From Entoloma clypeatum (lineage: Eukaryota; Basidiomycota; Agaricomycetes; Agaricales; Entolomataceae), in NCBI GenBank assembly GCA_963565915.1, contig OY751485.1, positions 620,001 to 684,000 of the forward strand: a stretch of DNA of 64,000 nucleotides, given 5' to 3'. Below the pieces are notes generated by a model. The model worked only from the letters and a program-made list of their open reading frames with translations. It ran no database searches and was not told the DNA's origin. This document shows positions 41,980-53,375 of this stretch, in pieces; the first letter of the stretch is position 1; each line of letters begins with the position of its first letter. The position numbers and the translations under genes are program-made.

Positions 41980-42955
41980 TGTATGCGTAGAGGTAGAGAT
42001 CCTCGTGAGGTTATGAATTAACAAGGCAAGTGGCACAAGATCAAAGGGCAGGAGTTCCGAGTCAATCCTTGACTGGTCGAGATCGGCAGGGAAGGTTAAT
42101 GAAACCCCACCTTCTCGCGAAACCCTCCTTTAATACTGTGCACGGGTAAGCGCTCAAGCTTTGGCCCTACCCATCATGGGGTATGGCCACGAAAAGAATC
42201 CACCTAGCCCTTTGTCAATGAATCGTCAAAGCGGCCACGGCCCCGGGACAATGGGCAACTCCATGGCCATGCCACCTCCGGCAAATTCCCTGAACACGTT
42301 TTCCTTCGGACCTTGTCACATTCCAGGATCTACCCATTGTGCAGAACCAGAAAAGTGAGGCAGTGACCATGGCCACCGATCGGCTGGAGTGAGCTCTAGC
42401 GGCTGGCCTGTACTTACAGATCGATGTGGCAGTGAGACCGTGACGGCCCATCAGGAACGTTTTTCATCACCAACACTTTGGCGCACTCTTGGGAACTTTT
42501 CAAAGGTTCGTCTAGATACAGGTACATAAGTTGTTACACCATCAAGGGCATATGTACATGGTCGGGCCAGTGAGAGGGAGAGACGCGCGCAGTCGAAGAA
42601 GCAATTTATAGTTTAAAACGAAAAAAAAAGGCAAGAAAAACAGAGATAAGGAATAATTTGAAATTTGGTTCCGAAGGGGCAGGTTGTCAGGTTCGGTAGA
42701 GGAGGGAGGCTGGTAAAGGAACCTAAACGGAACAGCGGTGCATATTGATGAATGCTGTATGTATTTCAAGAAGTTGGCGCGTAGGGGTGCATCACGACGG
42801 CAGGGGGCGGCATAAGGCTTTGCTGGATCTTTTTTGAATGTAAGAATTTCAATAGGGCAGAACAAAGACACAAAAACGAGGAGAGGATTCGATCAATAGC
42901 TTCCATGCCCAGCCGCCATGGCCATCGTCCTCACAACCCCGCACGTTACCCCGTC
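41980..42955. other. Intergenic, no gene supported
   Basis: Contains the promoter of the gene at 40900-41979 and the 3' region of the gene at 42956. Short frames only. Confidence 0.45.
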
Positions 42956-45823
42956 TCAATTTGACAGCGAAACGGATGAAGCCCGGGACAAATCCGTTGT
43001 CGTCGTCGACAGCGGAGGCGACTCCCCCACCCCAACGACCGAAGGCGGCGTCGACGACAGCGCACCCGGCGACATCTTTATCCTCTTGTTCCCCGCCGCC
43101 GCCGCCGCCTCAACCTCACTCACTTCCTCCAAATCTTCCGAGCTCCGCTTCCGCATCCTCCTTGGTAACGGTGGCTTGTCCTGAACAGGTGCCAAACGCT
43201 CTCCTTGCTTGAAATGAGGAGGATCGTCCCGCCTCGCTCGCTTCGGTGGTGTCCCACCCTTGACAGGTGTCTGCCCCTTCCCCGGACTGACTCTCTTCCT
43301 CGTCCGCTCGTGCTCCTCGTGATGCTCCCTCTCAATCTCATCGTTTGACCTTTTCCTCGGTCTTAAAAGAACGGTGGGCAGCGGAGGAGCCGCAGCGGAC
43401 ACCACAACAGCCTGCGGCGTGGACGTCTTCGGGGTGTACCACTCCTCGTCCTCAGACCCAGACACGATGTACTCATCCACGTTGTCCGTCTCCTCCATCT
43501 CCTCCTCCGAGTCCTCCTCTTCTATGAGCTCCAGCTCGTCCTCGCCGTCCCCATCAGCGTCACGTGTGTCATCTAACTTGATAGTGACACCCGGTTGTGC
43601 AGCGAGAGGTGCAGGCCCTCGGGGCTGGTTTGCAGGTTGAGAGGGGACGACAATGACAGGGGGGACTTGCCCTTGTTCCTGTTGCGGTGCGTCCCCATTA
43701 ACAGCGTTGGCTTTTGCGCTGGCACGGTGGCAGACCGCACAACGGCAATGATATAGAGGGGCACAGGCTTCTCGCCAGACCTATCAAGGAGATTGAATAA
43801 GTGATACCAAAACCGGAGGAGACAGTAACACACCATCCTCAGAGCATCCAGGGTATATTGCGGAAAATGGGACGCAGTCACGGGTACATAAGGGATTGAC
43901 GGAAGCAGTTTCGGCGGGTCAAGCACAGGTGCAATAGGGATCGTGATGGTCTTGGCGAGCCTCGTTGTCGGGGTTTCAGACGACCCCTGCTGCTCCATCC
44001 CTGCATCCTCCTTCTCATCCCCAGTAGGTATCGGCGGAGGAGACGGCGTCGTCTGCAATGTAGACGTCGACAGCACTGGGCTCGTCCCGTTCGAAGACCT
44101 GCTCCCACTGGATGCGGTGGATGAATCATCTCCACTCGCATCCCGCTCGCGCTTCTCCCTCTCCCTTCTATCGTTCATCCTCCTCTCCACCCAGTCGAAC
44201 CCTTCAAACCACAACCCTTCCTCCTCCCTCAGTTCGGTTAGCACATCCTCCATCGACGTCCTTGCCGCCCGTATCGCCGGGTCTTCTATCTTTCCCCCAA
44301 GTCCTGTCGCACACTCGATCACGATCTTGCGTACAAGATTCCGCATCGCGGGGATTAGCACAGCCCGCAGCTGCCGCTGGTGCACCAAGAACGCCTGTTC
44401 GCACAGGGAGAACGTGGGTGGCATCTCACCCTTGACCGTCGATGGTCTCGGGTGCTCCTCCTCCTCTTCTTCCTCTACAGCGGAAGGCGGTGATCCAGAT
44501 GAAGAGGTGTCCCGGGACCATGGACAGGGGTGGACAGCATGCACATGCATCGGCTTGCCCGGCAATGCGTTGTTGTACCAGAAGTCAGCCGGACTGAACC
44601 AGTGGCCATCCATGATGCGCAAACGAGCCCAGTCACCCAGGGCAAGCTCCCTGACACCGTTCTCCTCCATCTGCATGAGCTCGAGGTCTTCGTCCTCCTC
44701 TTCCTCCTCTTCCTCCTCCTGCTCCTCCGCATCATACGACCGACTGCGGTTGTACCGGGACGCAGCAAGGGCCTGCTCCAACATGTCCGTCAAACGTGTA
44801 TTCATCCTCAACCAATACTTCTCCTTCGCCAACATGATGACCTCCTTGATGCTGCCCTCCGCCAGGTCGATGAACGAGTCCACCGTCGTCCGGGTCTCCC
44901 AGTCCTCGCTGCACATCGTCCGACCCCCGATAGCTTCCCTGTCACGCGGGTTCTCACAGACACGTCTCCAGAGCCACTCCGCGCGACAGTTGCGGCACGT
45001 CGCCTCGACGTTAGGGAAGGACTCTTTGTCCTCGTTCTCAATCACCGCGATCATGTTCAACTGCGCTGTGGTATCGGCACCCCCCTGTATGTGCTCGAAT
45101 ATGGGGGCATCGCGAAGACACAGCCCGCAGAATGACGCCGGGCGCCTGCCGTGATCGCGGCAGAGACCCGTCTTGACAAGGTATGGCGTGTATGTCTGGG
45201 TTTTGGCATTGGTGAGGCCGTTGTTTGACCCCGGGGAGTTGATGCGGCAGACGAGGCAGCTGCACTGGGTGATATTGCGGAAATGGCGGTGGGGGCTGAG
45301 CCGGGTGGGGTGGGCGGGCGCAGAAGAAGAGTTCAATGAAACGTTTTTTGGATGGATCACGGCATAGTGAGCGAGCACGTCGTTAGGGTCGATGAGAGCA
45401 ACAGCTTTCTGCCAAAAGAGGTGCTGCTGGACTGTGAAAGTGAAATTTTTGAGTTAGAATTGCTGTGCTCGATCGCGGGTCGATCACGAGTGATGGTTAG
45501 ACTCACGGGCTAGATGCCATTGTGGGCAAATGTCCATCATGTGTTTTTCGAGCTCGTTTGCGTCGCGTAGAGTGGTGTACACTATCCTCTGGTACCAATG
45601 TTCGCGCGTGTCCCATGTCTGCGGGCAGTATGCCGTCGCCGACAGCTCCCACAGGTAGAACGTAGCGATGTGCCTGCGATACAGACGCTCAGCGACTGCA
45701 GCATTGTGGCGCTGATTGTGGGTGAACAAAGACGAACCTGACGAGCTCCTCGGGCAGCTGGGGCCATGATCTGTTTGTGACCTTGCCCTTGTAGTGGGTG
45801 GCTCTCGTCGCCGCCGTCGCCAT
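42956..45823 (-). CDS. Large F-box-like, Cys-rich nuclear protein candidate, four exons
   Basis: Exons are 45823-45738, 45673-45507, 45431-43834 and 43780-42956. Introns of 64, 75 and 53 bp all keep phase, giving about 891 residues. The N-terminus SWPQLPEELVRHIATFYLWE resembles an F-box. A Cys/His-rich region follows (CSCLVCRINS, LCRDHGRRPASFCGLCLRD, CRNCRAEWLWRRVC), then an acidic run (EEQEEEEEEEEDEDLE). Later there is another CRCAVCHRAS and a long disordered C-terminus with basic clusters (RPRKRSNDEIE, TRKRVSP, RRMRKRSSEDLE). An F-box would suggest SCF ubiquitin-ligase work; this is inference from a short motif. The family is not recognised. Confidence 0.7.
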
Positions 45824-47865
45824 CGAGCTCGGGGTGATCTCTTGCGCGTACACGGTGGTCAGTGCGCAGAAATCGGCTGTGTGGGTGGCGATTCGCCACA
45901 GTTGTCGAGATGATCATATATTTCTCACGCACAGACCACTTCATTGTTCCCATTGTTGTGGTTTTTTAATAATCCAATTTGGCCCCGGCCCAATACAGTA
46001 CGAGGCAGTCTTGCAGAGCTTCTCAAGAAACACCGTGTAGCAAATGGAATGGCACAAGTCACCGCTCGCCCCCCCTTGCCGTTCCGAATTTTCCAGCTCG
46101 GGATCGGCGATAATCATTACTACATACATCACCATCGGCGGGGCAGGGACATTTCCCCGCCTAGATGCGCATGTCACGGCACCCCGGAATCAGGAGGACA
46201 ATCCACGAGCGAAGATGTAATCCGTTCAGAAATGCCATAACATGAGGCATGGAGCCTGAACCAATTTGTAATTGAAACTGTAGGATAGTACATCGCGAAT
46301 GTACTTACTGATAGGTATCGGTAAAGGATTTGACTAACTCGTTAGGGTTGGCTTTACCGGGGGTGACTGTATCGAAGTGCCTGAAAGGCATTCAAACTGC
46401 CGCTGTTGTATCTGTCGGGATACGGTCCGGCCACCTCGAGGAATGAAAATCCTCGGAAAATAATGGACTTTCGTCAGCAGCTAAATAGCATAATTCAATG
46501 ACAACCTCAGTCGTCAGTACTACCTCCCATGAGGACAAGGCACAGGTCGTACGGCGGGGCTGTCAGAGCTCGGTAGCATCCAACAAACTGTGAAGTAGTA
46601 ACAGCCCATTGTCAAAACAGCGGAGAAAAATGCAAGTACGTTTTCTTGGTTCATAACCTCGAGGCCTGCTGTATGATGACATTCAACCGCAGTCGCAGAG
46701 ACGCACTCCGCGAATTTTGACTGTCGAAAGTCATAACCCCATCATGGATGTTCGTCACTTATCACCTACTCACTGTTACCGGGAGGGTCCCCGAAGTTTC
46801 GGCAAGCGTCAGCATGTTGTCTGGCGACTGCCTTGTGTCAGTTTCACCGTCAAAGCCGGTCAGCTGGGCGACTGCGTAGCATCCTAATGTCCAAATTTGA
46901 ACTTTCAGTCCGTTACTCGGCTTGTCCGAGTTCCACGGCCTGTTTGGACGACAATCCTATGCCAGTGTAGGATTGGATGGATACAGCATTTATGAACTCA
47001 CAAGAAGGAAAATCCGAGACAGAACCGCCCCAACTGGACGATGGACCGCCAAAGTTGCAATTGCAATATCGATCGTCAGTCGCTCTCCCAGTCAAAGCAT
47101 CCCCCACCGACAAGTGGGGGTTGTAAGTTGAGGAGCCAGTGTACACAGTGAGCTTGAATGGGAGTCCACTAGATTTTTGAAGAGGGGTCGGCGCAGAGGT
47201 GCGCCTGCAACGTTTCCACATCTGGAAGCTGATGATTCTGATAACACGGGTAGGACAAGTGTTGCATATTCGAGAATCTGGCGGTCATCGCCGTTTATGT
47301 TCAGACGAGGTGGCACTTGTTTGCGCAGAACTTGACATCCAAACCCCTCCCACCATTTCTTGACCTTCACCCAGTCGAACGACAGATGAAATTGTATTCC
47401 GACCACATGCATATCTGGAGTACAAACATCTGCCTCCCATGCAACAATATGAAAATCAATGAAATTACAAGCTAGACACGCTACGGGTCGACCATAGTGA
47501 GTTGAACTTGAGTTGAACATTCAAATAGTCCCTTCCTCCCTCAAGCTTTTCAGAAGGTCTACCCAATCGCTCACCCTTGGTCCTCCTTGGTCGGATTACG
47601 GAAAGCCTATCTGGTAATATTGCCCGTGATCGCCATCGTCAGATTGACTTTGTGTCTCCAAGCGATGGTTACCGGCAACCTGTTACCTCGAGCCTACTGC
47701 CCCTCCCCCGAATCACCCGTCGAGGATCTTATCATTCACATCAGAAATGTACACCCCAAATTTATTCTCGCCCATGCTTTATTTACAGTGCCATGCCCAC
47801 TGACCACTGTCGAGACTATTTTAACATATGATACACCCTAATTGCTATCACGGGCATTGTTCCCT
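45824..47865. other. Long intergenic stretch, no gene supported
   Basis: A few frames of 80-140 codons exist (for example minus 47520-47092), but none has a domain or spliced partner. A weak resemblance to adenylate-forming enzymes near 47590-47840 is listed under rejected items. Confidence 0.4.
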
Positions 47866-47867
47866 TA

Positions 47868-48538
47868 CTATGGGTGACCGGGTGTTGCAAAATCACCTAG
47901 TTATGCAAAATTTCTCCGATGGGCGCATTCCCGCATCTTGAGCAACTGATGTCTCATAGATCGGGAATCTTTAGGCACTTTAGGAGACCACTGTAACTTC
48001 GAAACATGACATTCCTGTCCCTCAATGAAATCAGAGCTGAAAAACCATGAAAAACCACGATTTTCGAGCTTGTTCTATCTTGGTAAAATTGATGTTTGAG
48101 CGGGCACCTTCATCCTTCGGGATATGATATGTTTTATTGTTATCCATCCTTAAAACAATTTCTCCGGGACAGAAACATGAGGTATACAAGACGTGGACAC
48201 TCGTCGAATCTTGAGCGTGACAACAAAACTCATCGAGCGTCGTATGGTTCGAACTCCGACAGGACCTCCCCCAAAGAGGCAGGAGGCTCTGCAGGGCGGA
48301 GACGTAAATTGTGATGTGACCCGAGTGTGACATATTTTGCACAACCTAGTGAAAATGGTGTGCCAATTTCCTCCCGCTCCAGTTATTTTTCCTTGCCACA
48401 TATCCTCAAGATCAAGTGGAGACAATTAAAGCCAGAAAGCCAGGCTGTACGACGGTAAAAGAATCAAGTCATTTGAGGCAGTGGATGTAGCACGATAAGC
48501 CCTCTTTAAAAAGTTTTGCAACACCCGGTCACCCATAG
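47868..48538. mobile_element. MITE with 25 bp perfect terminal inverted repeats and TA duplication
   Basis: The left end 47868-47892 begins CTATGGGTGACCGGGTGTTG. The right end 48514-48538 is its exact reverse complement over 25 bases. TA flanks both ends (47866-47867, 48539-48540), as for Tc1/mariner-type elements. At 671 bp with no transposase frame, it is non-autonomous. Its ends are unlike those of the Tc1-like element at 6824. Confidence 0.88.
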
Positions 48539-48603
48539 TACCCCCCACTCATCTTGCTCTGTTCGCGACTAAGAATAGCGCCGGCTCGCGTCTGACTGTC
48601 GAA

Positions 48604-50473
48604 ATGCTCTTCATACTGGAAATTTTGTTCATTCTTTTGGTCTGTGTCTCGAATACCTCCGCAGAGGTTGTACCTTCTTTGAACCCAGTACGTCTGCGTT
48701 CAAGGATTTCGTTGCCACAGTTTACTAAGACTAGTGATGCATGCAGGGTTTTTTCTTTGGTTACAGCAAGTCTGGGCAGTCACTGCCGATTCCAGTGACA
48801 GGTATTCGACAAGCCATCACCAAAGTTTGACCGCATCTGAACAAGAGACGCTTATAGAGCAATGCGAGGCCATCAAATTGTCATGGCGGAGAGGCAGTAT
48901 GACGGGGTGAGCGACGAGGAACTCTCACCCTTTCTCCTCATTTCTCATTAGGAACGTTGTGCCACCCAGCCCGAATCCTACCGCTCCTTATTACCTGCAA
49001 GTCTATACTTCGTACGTGAGCATTTGAACTCAGGGACCCTTCGCGGCTGAAATGAGGACATAGGAGATTTACGACGCCTTTTGTGATACCTGCTGGCAAT
49101 GGGACACCTGATGGGGATGGACTCACATTCGTACGTCCTCCAATTTTCTTGCACCGCATGAGCAATGCTCACGCCAAGGAGAATTGGCAAGTTCCGTTCG
49201 CCCCTGGGACGCAGGTACGCCTCTTCCTCATTCTGTGAAAAATGTCGAAACAGCTGGAATGAACTCGTAGTATCAAATATGCATGGTAAATCCCTTGTCT
49301 CTGAGAGGTTCCCGAATGACAACTCCCACATCTCCCAAGTTTGATAAGTTTGGAGTATCTGGAGGATGTCAGGCAATGTACACCGTCATCCAGAACTCCA
49401 CGACTCCAAAGCCGACATGTCTGAACGTCACTGCCCCCCCTAATCTCGAGGTATCAGCAACAGTACTTGGTAGACCGATGGCACAGTACGGATTCATCGA
49501 TCAGGTGTGTTGGTCCGTTTGATGTAAAAGACTAATGGATTGATTCTACGCGGTTACTAGTGTACCGACGTGACGATTACCCCGAAGTCAGGGAAACCAC
49601 CTTTTACTTTGACGGTGAACATGGGATACCCTGCTGTTAAACTCAAAGTCACGTAATCATAAACTGATTAGAAGCAAAGGTCGCACCAGCTTTTCATCCT
49701 CCCTTCAATATCACATCAAATTCAATGGACCCGATCAACTGGACGGTTTCTCTGGTTCGTAGCTCATTCGACCGTGCGTGTAGGACTTGATTCATATTTC
49801 CCTATAGACATGGGCTTTTCCATTCTTCCTATCCCTTGTCAGTGCTGACGGATTAATGTGGTCAAATGGACCAATGCACGCTGGACCCGGACCCGACGAC
49901 TGTCTTGCCCCCGACAAATTGTACGCCCTTTTCTCTCGCATGAATGACCTACTCCGAAAAACACACTAACAAGGCTCCGCCCAAAGGAGTGCCGCAACCG
50001 CAAGGGGTCTTGTGGCAGGAACCGCTGTGGGAAGCGCCGTGGTCGGCGTCCTCATCGGAATCGCTTCTTCCTTCTTTTTACTCCTCCAGCGACATCGAAA
50101 ACTGGGAGAACTATACCCGCCTCCACCGGAATACGAAGCCCACGCCCACCCTCTTCCCCCAGTTCCCGTGTCCATCCCCTTCCCCCCTCCCGCCACAACC
50201 TCGCTTGTTGACAAACGCCCCTTTACAATCCCATCAACGATCCGCTCACTTACGTCGTCGATTGCTCGTGCTCCGCAAAGGCTGTGGGTTTCACGACGAT
50301 CTCCGGAGAATGTAGATCCGTTTACTACACTCCCTCGGCGGACATTGGGCCGTCGGTCAAAGGGAGGGCGTGTAGGGACTTTCGCTTATTCCTCACACTC
50401 GGCAGTCGAACCAGTGGCCCGAGTCCCAGGCGACCTTGCGCCGGTGAGATTTTTCGCGCGAGAGAAGCAGTAA
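48604..50473 (+). CDS. Type I membrane glycoprotein, ten exons, unknown function
   Basis: Exons: 48604-48687, 48767-48906, 48952-49011, 49064-49214, 49271-49285, 49340-49504, 49561-49614, 49680-49754, 49808-49920, 49987-50473. All joints keep phase, giving about 447 residues. A signal peptide (MLFILEILFILLVCVSNTSA) leads an ectodomain with N-glycosylation sites (NGT, NST, NVT, NIT, NWT) and several Cys. Segments such as NPTAPYYLQVY and KSGKPPFTLTVAP suggest repeated Ig-like or beta-sandwich units. A helix of about 25 residues (GTAVGSAVVGVLIGIASSFF) at about residues 294-318 is followed by a basic anchor QRHRK and a Pro/Ser-rich tail. Exon 5 is only 15 nt. Such proteins are common in Agaricomycetes, but I know no function. 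A fragment of its tail recurs at 63645. Confidence 0.78.
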
Positions 50474-52248
50474 CGGCGTTTGCCATGGGTCAAAGTTGCG
50501 CTTTCGCTCTCTTGGGTAATTTCTGCGACTGCCATTGCTGGCCCAATGCTTTCGATGATCTTGTCTTTTTCGCTTTTTCGCTTTATCGTCCGCTTCAGGT
50601 TTCTTCGGACGCTTCTTACTGTAAACTTGTATTATTAGTTCTTGACATGTATAGTCGTTATGGCTCAAGTCTCCTGACAGTCAGCGCCGGCGTGACCTGT
50701 GGATGTTGTGTGCGAGTAGCCCTTGTGCAGTCACGGTGGGGCTCGTTTCGTGGCTGTCTTTTATACTCCCGTTTGCGCGTTATCCATCATCACGCCATCA
50801 GTCCGCTCGGCCGGGCAACTCGCCCCCGGGCCCCCCCAATCAAGCCAAAATGCCACTCTTTCGCAATATGAATTGGTACGTAGGACAGTAACGTGGCACA
50901 ACTATAGTCAACATGTCTAGGAGTGAGAACAAGAACAGCCACTTCAACTCGGAACTTCTACAATGACATCGCGATATAGGGCCCGGGCCTGTCAAGATTT
51001 TGTGGTCATTCGCAAGTGTGTATAATCATGGAAGGATGGATGGTGGGCCCTACCGACATTCTGAGTATTCGCTGTGAACTACCTGGTGTTGTCCTTAGGG
51101 CGGCACTTCGCCATAATGAGGGGGGGACTTCTTAGGTGGGATGTCCAAGCCGCCTAGTTTTCTCTCAATCATCGTCACTGGCTGAGATGCGAGCGAAAAA
51201 GAGTTTACCATTGAATTCTGGCGAAAGCACTTCATTCCGCAGCCGTTAGTTACGGTTAGAATACCGCAAACGCAAGGGCTCACAAACAGGCGCCGGCGAG
51301 GCCAGCACGAAGGGGCTCGTAACCCAGAGAGTGATAGATAGGACGAAAGCGCGAGGGAACCACATATCGAGAAGAGTGATTGGTCGCATCATGCTGTAGA
51401 TACTCTTATACCTCCTCACGGAAGGGCCGAGTCAAGTTGGGTAACGAACCAACGCCTGAGAGATCTGGGGCCAGGGAAGGGTGACGGAGGAAGAAGAAAA
51501 AAGGTATTTCCGTGGTCGTCCACAACCGGGTCTCGGTCCTACCTTGGGTCGGGTACTTCTTCATATCTAGATATGATGTCTAAGACCTCATACACCAAAG
51601 AAAGCGAACGATCTGGTCGGATGCGTATCGTAAGTACCCAAAGTTGAACCGAACTGCTGGCGGCGATTGCGGAACGCCTGGGTCCTTCTTGTCCTAGTAA
51701 TTCATCAATCTTTAGTATGATAATAGAAAACACGGTCACAGAGTGTGTGTTTCACCATCTTACGACGTGGAAGAAACCTTTTTCTTCCACGTCCCAGCTT
51801 CCATTCTGCAGCTAGTCTGCCGCAGCGTCTACCCTGGTGGCGATTCGAGCGGTGAGTATTTCCCAGGAAAGGACCCCAGGAAGGTATTCCTTTGACCGTT
51901 ACCACTGTAGGCACCACAACTCGGCATCCCTATGACATGACATATCTTATTTTGGAGTTTTGGGTAAGGTTCAAGCATCGCGCACCTGTCCCCTTTGGAG
52001 ATGCTCTTTCCCTGAGACTATGTAGGTCAAGTTTCCCCCGAGTCTGAGCACTGTGAGGAGAGCATGGTCAAGGTCGCTGTGTTGCGATCTTACTGTAGGC
52101 CTTTTCCAAGCCATTCTGTCTCTTGAATGCGGTGATGAAGGGTCATGACCGCTGTGAAATCTCCGATGAAACATGTACACTTGATGTACACCGCCATTTG
52201 TAAAATATTATGTAATTATATTAATGCATTATGCAAAGAATTCATTGA
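50474..52248. repeat. Duplicated non-coding block (spacer S, copy 1)
   Basis: 50850-52200 resembles 60965-62110 along its length, for example TAGGAGTGAGAACAAGAACA and GTATTCGCTGTGAACTAC. Small indels are common and no shared reading frame is obvious, so the block may be non-coding or contain decayed exons. A perfect 13 bp hairpin at 51764-51793 is present only in this copy. Confidence 0.6.
51764..51793. other. Perfect 13 bp hairpin with CCTT loop
   Basis: GACGTGGAAGAAA and its exact reverse complement flank the loop CCTT. The homologous place in the duplicate block (about 61745) has no hairpin. Confidence 0.7.
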
Positions 52249-52734
52249 TCAACATTCCGGATTTCGCCACAAAAACCCAGTCGGCGCCTCAATCCCTTCA
52301 CACCTCGCAACCTCTCTCAACCCTCTTCCCCCATCAACCCTCTCAAAGGCCTTCACACCTCCTCCCTCGACCCCTCCGGCGACCAACCATCGCTCTTCCT
52401 CTCCTCCGATCACCATCCCGCGCAAATGGCTCAACCCTGTCCGAACCTCCCCAACCATTTCAAGCGTCCCCAGATCAAATATGGCAATTGTGTCGCCTCC
52501 GGGCGAAGGGTCGTTCCGGTTGGAGACGTAGATATGCGTGGGGAGGGAGGGAGTGGGTGGTGGGATGAGGATCTCAGCTGCGAGAATCGGCTTGGTGGGT
52601 GATGGGACAGACGGAGGGCAGGAGAGAGTTGGAGCTGATGCGATGAGGGTCGGTGTTTCGTGAGAGGAAGGAGAAGGGAATGTGTGTTTCGTGAGGGTGT
52701 TGTTGAGCTCGTTGACTGTGAAGAGGTGGCCATC
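52249..52734 (-). pseudogene. Lactonase-like (beta-propeller) gene, C-terminal half
   Basis: The minus frame reads HLFTVNELNNTLTKH at the edge of the insertion. It continues with IYVSNRNDPSPGGDTIAIFD, VRTGLSHLRGMVIGGEEE and IEAPTGFLWRNPEC before the stop at 52249. These are blades of the 6-phosphogluconolactonase/YbhE-type seven-blade propeller family. The N-terminal part lies beyond the gypsy element at 59816-60548. The break falls four or five bases into exon 3. Confidence 0.82.
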
Positions 52735-53209
52735 TGTTAAGAACTGATCGACAAAACGTCGGAGCTACGTCAGACGCGTCGGAAGGTCGGAAGGTCGGAG
52801 CGCGTGCAACGTAGGGGCAAGGACTTGGCTTCAACTTGTGTGTTGCGCCCTCGCTAATACGTTGGTGTCCTTATTTCGGAGGATCGGAGGATCGGAGGTC
52901 GGAGGTCGGACTCAAGTTAAGAGTCGGAAAGAGGACGGGAGGTATGATGTCGAATCTAAGTTGATATTCAAACTGAAGCTAATACACGATTCTACATAAG
53001 TTTAAATACTATGTCGGAGGACGTGTGGCTTCGTCGGAGTCGGATAACGAGTGGCTGTCGGAGATTCTTAACATAAGTAAAATGATCGGATGTAAGTAAT
53101 GTACGTAGTAACGAGATTCATAACAGTAAGTATGCATAATAAGTATTAGTCAAAATGTCGGAGGTGTCGGGATTGGTCGGAAATCGTCGGAATGGATCGG
53201 AATGTAACA
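52735..53209 (-). repeat. 3' LTR of gypsy D
   Basis: 475 bp from TGTTAAGAACTG to GGAATGTAACA (plus strand). I count 19 TCGGA words here, all on the plus strand and none inverted. Some are in tight direct array (about 52877-52909). Confidence 0.93.
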
Positions 53210-53375
53210 GTATTTCCCCCTTAGGGCCGAACCTATGAGGCCTAAGGACCTAGGTGGTCGGTGCGCGTGAACTGCGTCATGTGATGCGTTGGTTGAAAAT
53301 ACCGTCTGAGTGGTTTTTTCTTCTTGTTCCCCCATTCTCTTTTCGTTTTAAACTCTTCCGAAAATAAACCTCAAT
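53210..53375 (+). promoter_or_regulatory. Probable promoter and leader of the antisense gene
   Basis: The segment between the LTR edge and the ATG is CT-rich near the start codon (TTTTTTCTTCTTGTTCCCCC). A purine tract for the element, read on the minus strand (AAGGGGGAAATAC), abuts the LTR at 53210-53222, so both functions share this DNA. Confidence 0.45.

Noticed and set aside
43943..45154. A 403-codon plus-strand frame opposite the F-box-like gene
   Set aside because: It is Ser-rich shadow of the opposite strand. The minus gene has phase-consistent introns and Cys motifs; this frame has none.
47092..47520. A 142-codon minus frame as a gene
   Set aside because: No signal, domain, intron or conserved copy supports it.
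47587..47841. Weak resemblance to adenylate-forming enzymes (FILAHALFTVP stretch)
   Set aside because: Only one short segment resembles the family. No start, splice partners or catalytic motifs are near.
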